A stretch of 32,264 bases of DNA from Bacteroidia bacterium (GTDB taxonomy: Bacteria; Bacteroidota; Bacteroidia; Bacteroidales; Prolixibacteraceae), in NCBI GenBank assembly GCA_025358395.1, contig JANYJT010000267.1, positions 1-32,264 of the forward strand, written 5' to 3'. Positions 29,817 through 32,264 of the stretch are shown piece by piece. How positions within the stretch are numbered: the first letter of the stretch is position 1; each line of letters begins with the position of its first letter. A model generated the notes under the pieces. It searched no databases and was not told the DNA's origin. It saw only the letters and a list, made by a program, of their open reading frames with translations. A program made the translations under genes and the position numbers.

Positions 29817-30013
29817 CTTTGCCGTTCCTTAATTTTGTTTACCCATTCGTCTATTGCTTTTAATACAATATCCGTATCAACTGCACTACTTTCATATCCT
29901 GTATCAAGAAGTTCGGTTATTTGACATTTTAAAGCGCTTGTGTCAGCATCATTAAATGTATAATGTGTTAACCAATGAACCGGTATCTCTGGTTTATTTA
30001 TAGGTACTGTCAT
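29813..30013 (-). CDS. Small hypothetical protein
   Basis: 66 residues, mostly helical (TSALKCQITELLDTGYE, TDIVLKAIDEWVNKIKERQR), one Cys. Coupled on both sides by ATGA overlaps. No family recognised. Confidence 0.62.
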   Translation of the reverse strand: MTVPINKPEIPVHWLTHYTFNDADTSALKCQITELLDTGYESSAVDTDIVLKAIDEWVNKIKERQR

Positions 30014-30444
30014 GATTTAGTATACGTCGTAGATTCCCAACGTTTTGAATGGATTGTTCGTTTTGCAAACCCTTCGTGTTTTAACCACGTAACTAATACT
30101 TCTAAATGCAGATCCGTTGCTTTAACAAGATCGTCTGAGTATATAGCTCCGTTTTCATTTATTAGACTGTCAACCGCTATTTTTATCTTGTCTGTGTTTA
30201 GTTGCCATAATGCTAACGGTATTTTTCGTTTGCGGATTTTAATTTTTGCTGGTGGTGCATTAATGGAAATATCTCTTGGTTTGCTGATTCGTATCGGATC
30301 TCTGAAATGCCATTCTCCACTTCGTTCATTGTAAAGATTATCGCATTCGTCTTTTTTTGAACATCCTTCACATGCTTTATTGCGATACATTCCGACACGA
30401 ACCCAACATATATTCTGATATTTCGGATTAGATCTGATTGTCAC
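30010..30444 (-). CDS. Cys-cluster protein with possible winged helix (GTG start)
   Basis: 144 residues from a GTG at 30444 (TAGTG overlap with the upstream stop, GGAGAG 8 bases before). N-terminal Cys group CEGCSKKDEC; a basic linker; the C-terminal part (DSLINENGAIYSDDLVKATD, then LVTWLKHEGFAKR) has the helix pattern of a winged helix. Possibly DNA-binding. An ATG at 30459 inside the upstream gene is an alternative. Confidence 0.62.
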   Translation of the reverse strand: MTIRSNPKYQNICWVRVGMYRNKACEGCSKKDECDNLYNERSGEWHFRDPIRISKPRDISINAPPAKIKIRKRKIPLALWQLNTDKIKIAVDSLINENGAIYSDDLVKATDLHLEVLVTWLKHEGFAKRTIHSKRWESTTYTKS

Positions 30445-30731
30445 TAAATCACTCTCCATTCAGATTGATAGATCTGCCATTTTCGTTTCCATGACAGATC
30501 GCGTTTTGGCATACACCGTGTCTTCGGGTATTGTCTCACGATTAATGCACGATTTCTGGAATATGGGGTTATATCATATAATTCTTGATCCGATATTGAA
30601 CGTAAAGGTACAATTGTTCTCCCATGACATCTCGGACATGTTATGATTTTTGATAAACACAAGAATCCACGCTTTCTTATTCTTCCACCGCCACCACATC
30701 TCGGACACCATGTGCATCCGTATCTATCCAT
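30444..30731 (-). CDS. DnaJ-type zinc-ribbon protein
   Basis: 95 residues from the ATG at 30731. CTWCPRCGGGGRIRKRGFLC and CPRCHGRTIV are two CxxC(H)G boxes typical of DnaJ-like zinc modules, followed by a basic tail. No J-domain. Likely an adaptor. Confidence 0.68.
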   Translation of the reverse strand: MDRYGCTWCPRCGGGGRIRKRGFLCLSKIITCPRCHGRTIVPLRSISDQELYDITPYSRNRALIVRQYPKTRCMPKRDLSWKRKWQIYQSEWRVI

Positions 30732-30739
30732 AATTTTTA

Positions 30740-30922
30740 CTAATTCCACAATAGGTTTTGTATTCCGCGTTCAGGGATTGTGATAGTTACATTTGCTACT
30801 TCCCCCGGTAACAAATGATTATATTCGTGCGTGTTGGGAAACAGTATTTGTAATACAAATAGATATCCCATAAACAGTGCAGCGATAATAGTTAAAAATA
30901 ATATAATTGTAGTTATTCTCAT
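30740..30922 (-). CDS. Small single-helix membrane protein
   Basis: 60 residues from the ATG at 30922 (ATGA overlap with the upstream stop). Helix at about 5-27 (IILFLTIIAALFMGYLFVLQ), then a short outer segment. Function unknown. Confidence 0.62.
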   Translation of the reverse strand: MRITTIILFLTIIAALFMGYLFVLQILFPNTHEYNHLLPGEVANVTITIPERGIQNLLWN

Positions 30923-31119
30923 ATAGCGTACCTGCGCATACACTTACCCGCGCGAACAATCTCGTCACAGGTAAGCGGTTTACCGTTTTTCCCGACTATT
31001 GTGATGTATGGACACATTGCATAATCGTGATATGCTAAAGACATCCCTTTTTTTCCGAGACTGATTGTCGCAAATGATCTCTCTTTGCAGTCCACGAATG
31101 TGTTGATACCGTCTGACAT
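30919..31119 (-). CDS. Small Cys-containing protein
   Basis: 66 residues from the ATG at 31119, preceded by AAGGAG and overlapping the upstream stop (TAATG). Cys at VDCKE, AMCPY, LTCDE, GKCMR: four, spread over about 45 residues as in the other small four-Cys proteins here. No family recognised. Confidence 0.65.
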   Translation of the reverse strand: MSDGINTFVDCKERSFATISLGKKGMSLAYHDYAMCPYITIVGKNGKPLTCDEIVRAGKCMRRYAI

Positions 31120-31409
31120 TAAATCCACTCCTTATAGAATACATGAAACATTAGTTGTCCATGTTGTAATTTGACTGTCCCTATGAATGCATAATCACCA
31201 ATATCTGCAGGTACTGGATTCCCTGTTCCAATAATGAGGATTGTGAATGTGTTTGTTATGGCTTTTTTATCAGTATCGGAGATTAGTGCATATAGAACAA
31301 TTTCGTGGTTCTGTTCTGCTACAGATAGTATCTTTGACCCTACCGGAAGTTTTAAAATATTTTCATCGTCAACGGGAAGTGTATATTTGAATATTTTTGA
31401 AGTGACCAT
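31119..31409 (-). CDS. DUF7352-like conserved phage protein
   Basis: 96 residues: IFKYTLPVDDENILKLPVG, then SKILSVAEQNHEIVLYALIS, and a late FIGTVKLQHGQLMFHVF. This order of strands is that of a small beta protein common in phages and prophages, with no known role. Overlaps the next gene by one base. Confidence 0.72.
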   Translation of the reverse strand: MVTSKIFKYTLPVDDENILKLPVGSKILSVAEQNHEIVLYALISDTDKKAITNTFTILIIGTGNPVPADIGDYAFIGTVKLQHGQLMFHVFYKEWI

Positions 31410-31435
31410 ATTTTTACCATCAGATCTTCAGGTAA

Positions 31436-31669
31436 TTAGGGGATGCGTCCTAAATCAGAATCACTCCTTGATATCACACCATTTTGAACCAGTGTATCTA
31501 TCGAAGTCTGATCTCCGTAATCGAATCGGATCTCTGATGGATATAGTAACTCCAACCGGATGCAATAATCGTTTGCACCAAGTTTTTCGTGTGAGTGTTC
31601 TCCTTCCTTTGCCACAATTCTCCAACTGTTGTTTTCTCTCCATGCGCAGATTGCAATTCCGTTACACAT
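31436..31669 (-). CDS. Hypothetical small protein
   Basis: 77 residues, MCNGIAICAWRENNSWRIV then AKEGEHSHEKL. AAGGAGATCACTTAAA precedes the ATG. Strand-rich N-terminus. I recall MCNGIA-type starts in archaeal and phage proteins but cannot name a family. Confidence 0.62.
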   Translation of the reverse strand: MCNGIAICAWRENNSWRIVAKEGEHSHEKLGANDYCIRLELLYPSEIRFDYGDQTSIDTLVQNGVISRSDSDLGRIP

Positions 31670-31710
31670 TTTAAGTGATCTCCTTTACATCTTCGATTTT
31701 TTTGGGGGTG

Positions 31711-32067
31711 TTATTCGGATCCATCTGGGATATTGTCTTTGGGAATAAGCAGGGAGTTATCTCCGCAATGGGGGCAGGTGAATATTGTGGTGCCATCCAT
31801 GAACATTTCAGTTTCTCCTTGATTTGTTCTGCTGAACTGTTTGCAGAGCACACATACGCAGCCATTGGGTTGATAGAATGATGTTCTCAGGCCGGCAGTG
31901 CGGTTCTCTTGGTCGTCGAGTTGGTCATAGGTATTTGCTACCACGACTATGGATTCAAGGTGTTCGGGGGTTACCGATCTGTAGGTTTCATTGATATTCT
32001 CAATGGCTGCTATTCCTGCTTCTTCCGGGGTATTAGCCTCATAGCGTTCAATGAGGGTTATGGTCAC
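31711..32067 (-). CDS. Zinc-ribbon protein in a GC-richer segment (GTG start)
   Basis: 118 residues from a GTG at 32067 (AGGTGA upstream). Helical N-terminal half (NTPEEAGIAAIENINETYRS); CVCVLCKQF and CPHCGDNSLL form a split zinc ribbon in the second half. GC is near one half here against little more than one third in most of the window, so it may have a different origin. Confidence 0.66.
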   Translation of the reverse strand: MTITLIERYEANTPEEAGIAAIENINETYRSVTPEHLESIVVVANTYDQLDDQENRTAGLRTSFYQPNGCVCVLCKQFSRTNQGETEMFMDGTTIFTCPHCGDNSLLIPKDNIPDGSE

Positions 32068-32125
32068 TTCGTAAATTCACCTGATAATATCCAATCTAAC
32101 ATGAATATAGCATAGATAGCATAGA

Positions 32126-32153
32126 GTGAACTACCCCACCCTTACGGATGGGG
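32126..32153 (-). mobile_element. IS200/IS605-type right end
   Basis: CCCCA (32134-32138) pairs with TGGGG (32149-32153), with an inner CC/GG and loop TTAC. On minus it is followed by TAGTTCAC, close to the tail at 7488. Any element would lie to the right, beyond the window edge. Confidence 0.62.
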
Positions 32154-32264
32154 CTTCCTGTGAGTATCCGGGCGAAATGATGATACCCGAACCTGTTCGC
32201 AGATTATCAGCGAATTGCTGATAGTCAGTACACATGACATTCGACGATAGGAACCTGACCATGA
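32131..32264 (-). pseudogene. Partial open frame ending in the IS right end (possible TnpB tail)
   Basis: The frame runs in from the window edge and ends SQEAPSVRVG-stop beside the hairpin; tails like EAPSVRVG are common at the end of IS1341-type TnpB. The part before it (YQQFADNLRTGSGIIISPGY) does not show a RuvC motif. It may be a decayed tnpB or an unrelated reading into the element. Confidence 0.4.

Noticed and set aside
29453..29863. Long plus-strand open frame of 136 codons
   Set aside because: It lies opposite coupled minus-strand genes with Cys motifs, has no ribosome site, and its product is an unnatural hydrophobic/Cys mix. The same holds for plus frames at 4521, 5382, 13856, 15886 and 31234.
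31671..31865. Minus-strand frame inside the zinc-ribbon gene at 31711
   Set aside because: Shadow of that gene, without a ribosome site or motif.
1..32264. A Borg-type element of Methanoperedens
   Set aside because: One-strand gene order is similar, but no tandem direct repeats were seen between or within genes, and the surface protein points to Methanomicrobiales.
1..32264. CRISPR arrays and tRNA genes
   Set aside because: No regularly spaced repeats and no cloverleaf with a TTC-loop consensus were noticed; nearly all bases are used by genes.

Overview
The window looks like part of a mobile element or virus of a methanogenic archaeon, most likely of the order Methanomicrobiales. The evidence is an AT-rich sequence with archaeal-style Shine-Dalgarno sites (GGAG/AGGAGG), a surface protein with a DUF3821-type domain typical of Methanomicrobiales, and IS200/IS605 elements of archaeal type. 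No hallmark gene (capsid, terminase, portal, polymerase, replication initiator, integrase) was recognised, so virus, plasmid and integrated element cannot be told apart. No tRNA, rRNA or CRISPR array was seen.

Every element gene is read leftward on the minus strand. Most are short (25-170 codons) and many overlap the next gene by ATGA, TAATG or TTGA, so long polycistronic, translationally coupled transcripts are likely. The only plus-strand gene is the tail of a tnpB at the left edge. About twenty micro-genes of 23-57 codons lie between the longer ones and are listed here. Two kinds dominate: small zinc-ribbon or Cys-cluster proteins and small membrane proteins.

Right to left (direction of transcription). 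31.7-32.3 kb: a GC-richer gene next to an IS605-type right end. 29.3-31.7 kb: short Cys-rich and membrane proteins and a DUF7352-like protein. 27.37-28.93 kb: a complete tnpA-tnpB element that has split a small gene. 24-27.3 kb: an NrdG-like radical SAM activase, a YkgJ-like Cys-cluster protein, a lipoprotein and a membrane gene frameshifted at an A8 tract. 18-24 kb: mostly unknown small genes, a metallophosphoesterase and a SANT-like DNA-binding protein. 13.4-18.2 kb: a radical SAM enzyme, a tiny GGS-repeat protein and two beta-class DNA methyltransferases. 9-13.2 kb: small membrane proteins, an HD hydrolase and a third radical SAM enzyme. 7.4-9 kb: a flotillin-like gene cut off by a tnpB relic and another small gene split by an IS right end. 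4.6-6.8 kb: the 518-residue surface protein and an RlaP-type nucleotidyltransferase. 0-4.6 kb: small genes, a DUF1643 protein and two more IS ends.

The recognisable functions are DNA methylation, nucleotide or RNA chemistry (RlaP-like transferase, DUF1643, HD hydrolase, metallophosphoesterase), radical chemistry (three radical SAM enzymes) and remodelling of the cell envelope. This suits the accessory or early region of a large archaeal virus or plasmid. IS200/IS605 activity has shaped the window strongly: one full copy, two or three tnpB remnants, and right-end palindromes that have damaged at least four host genes.
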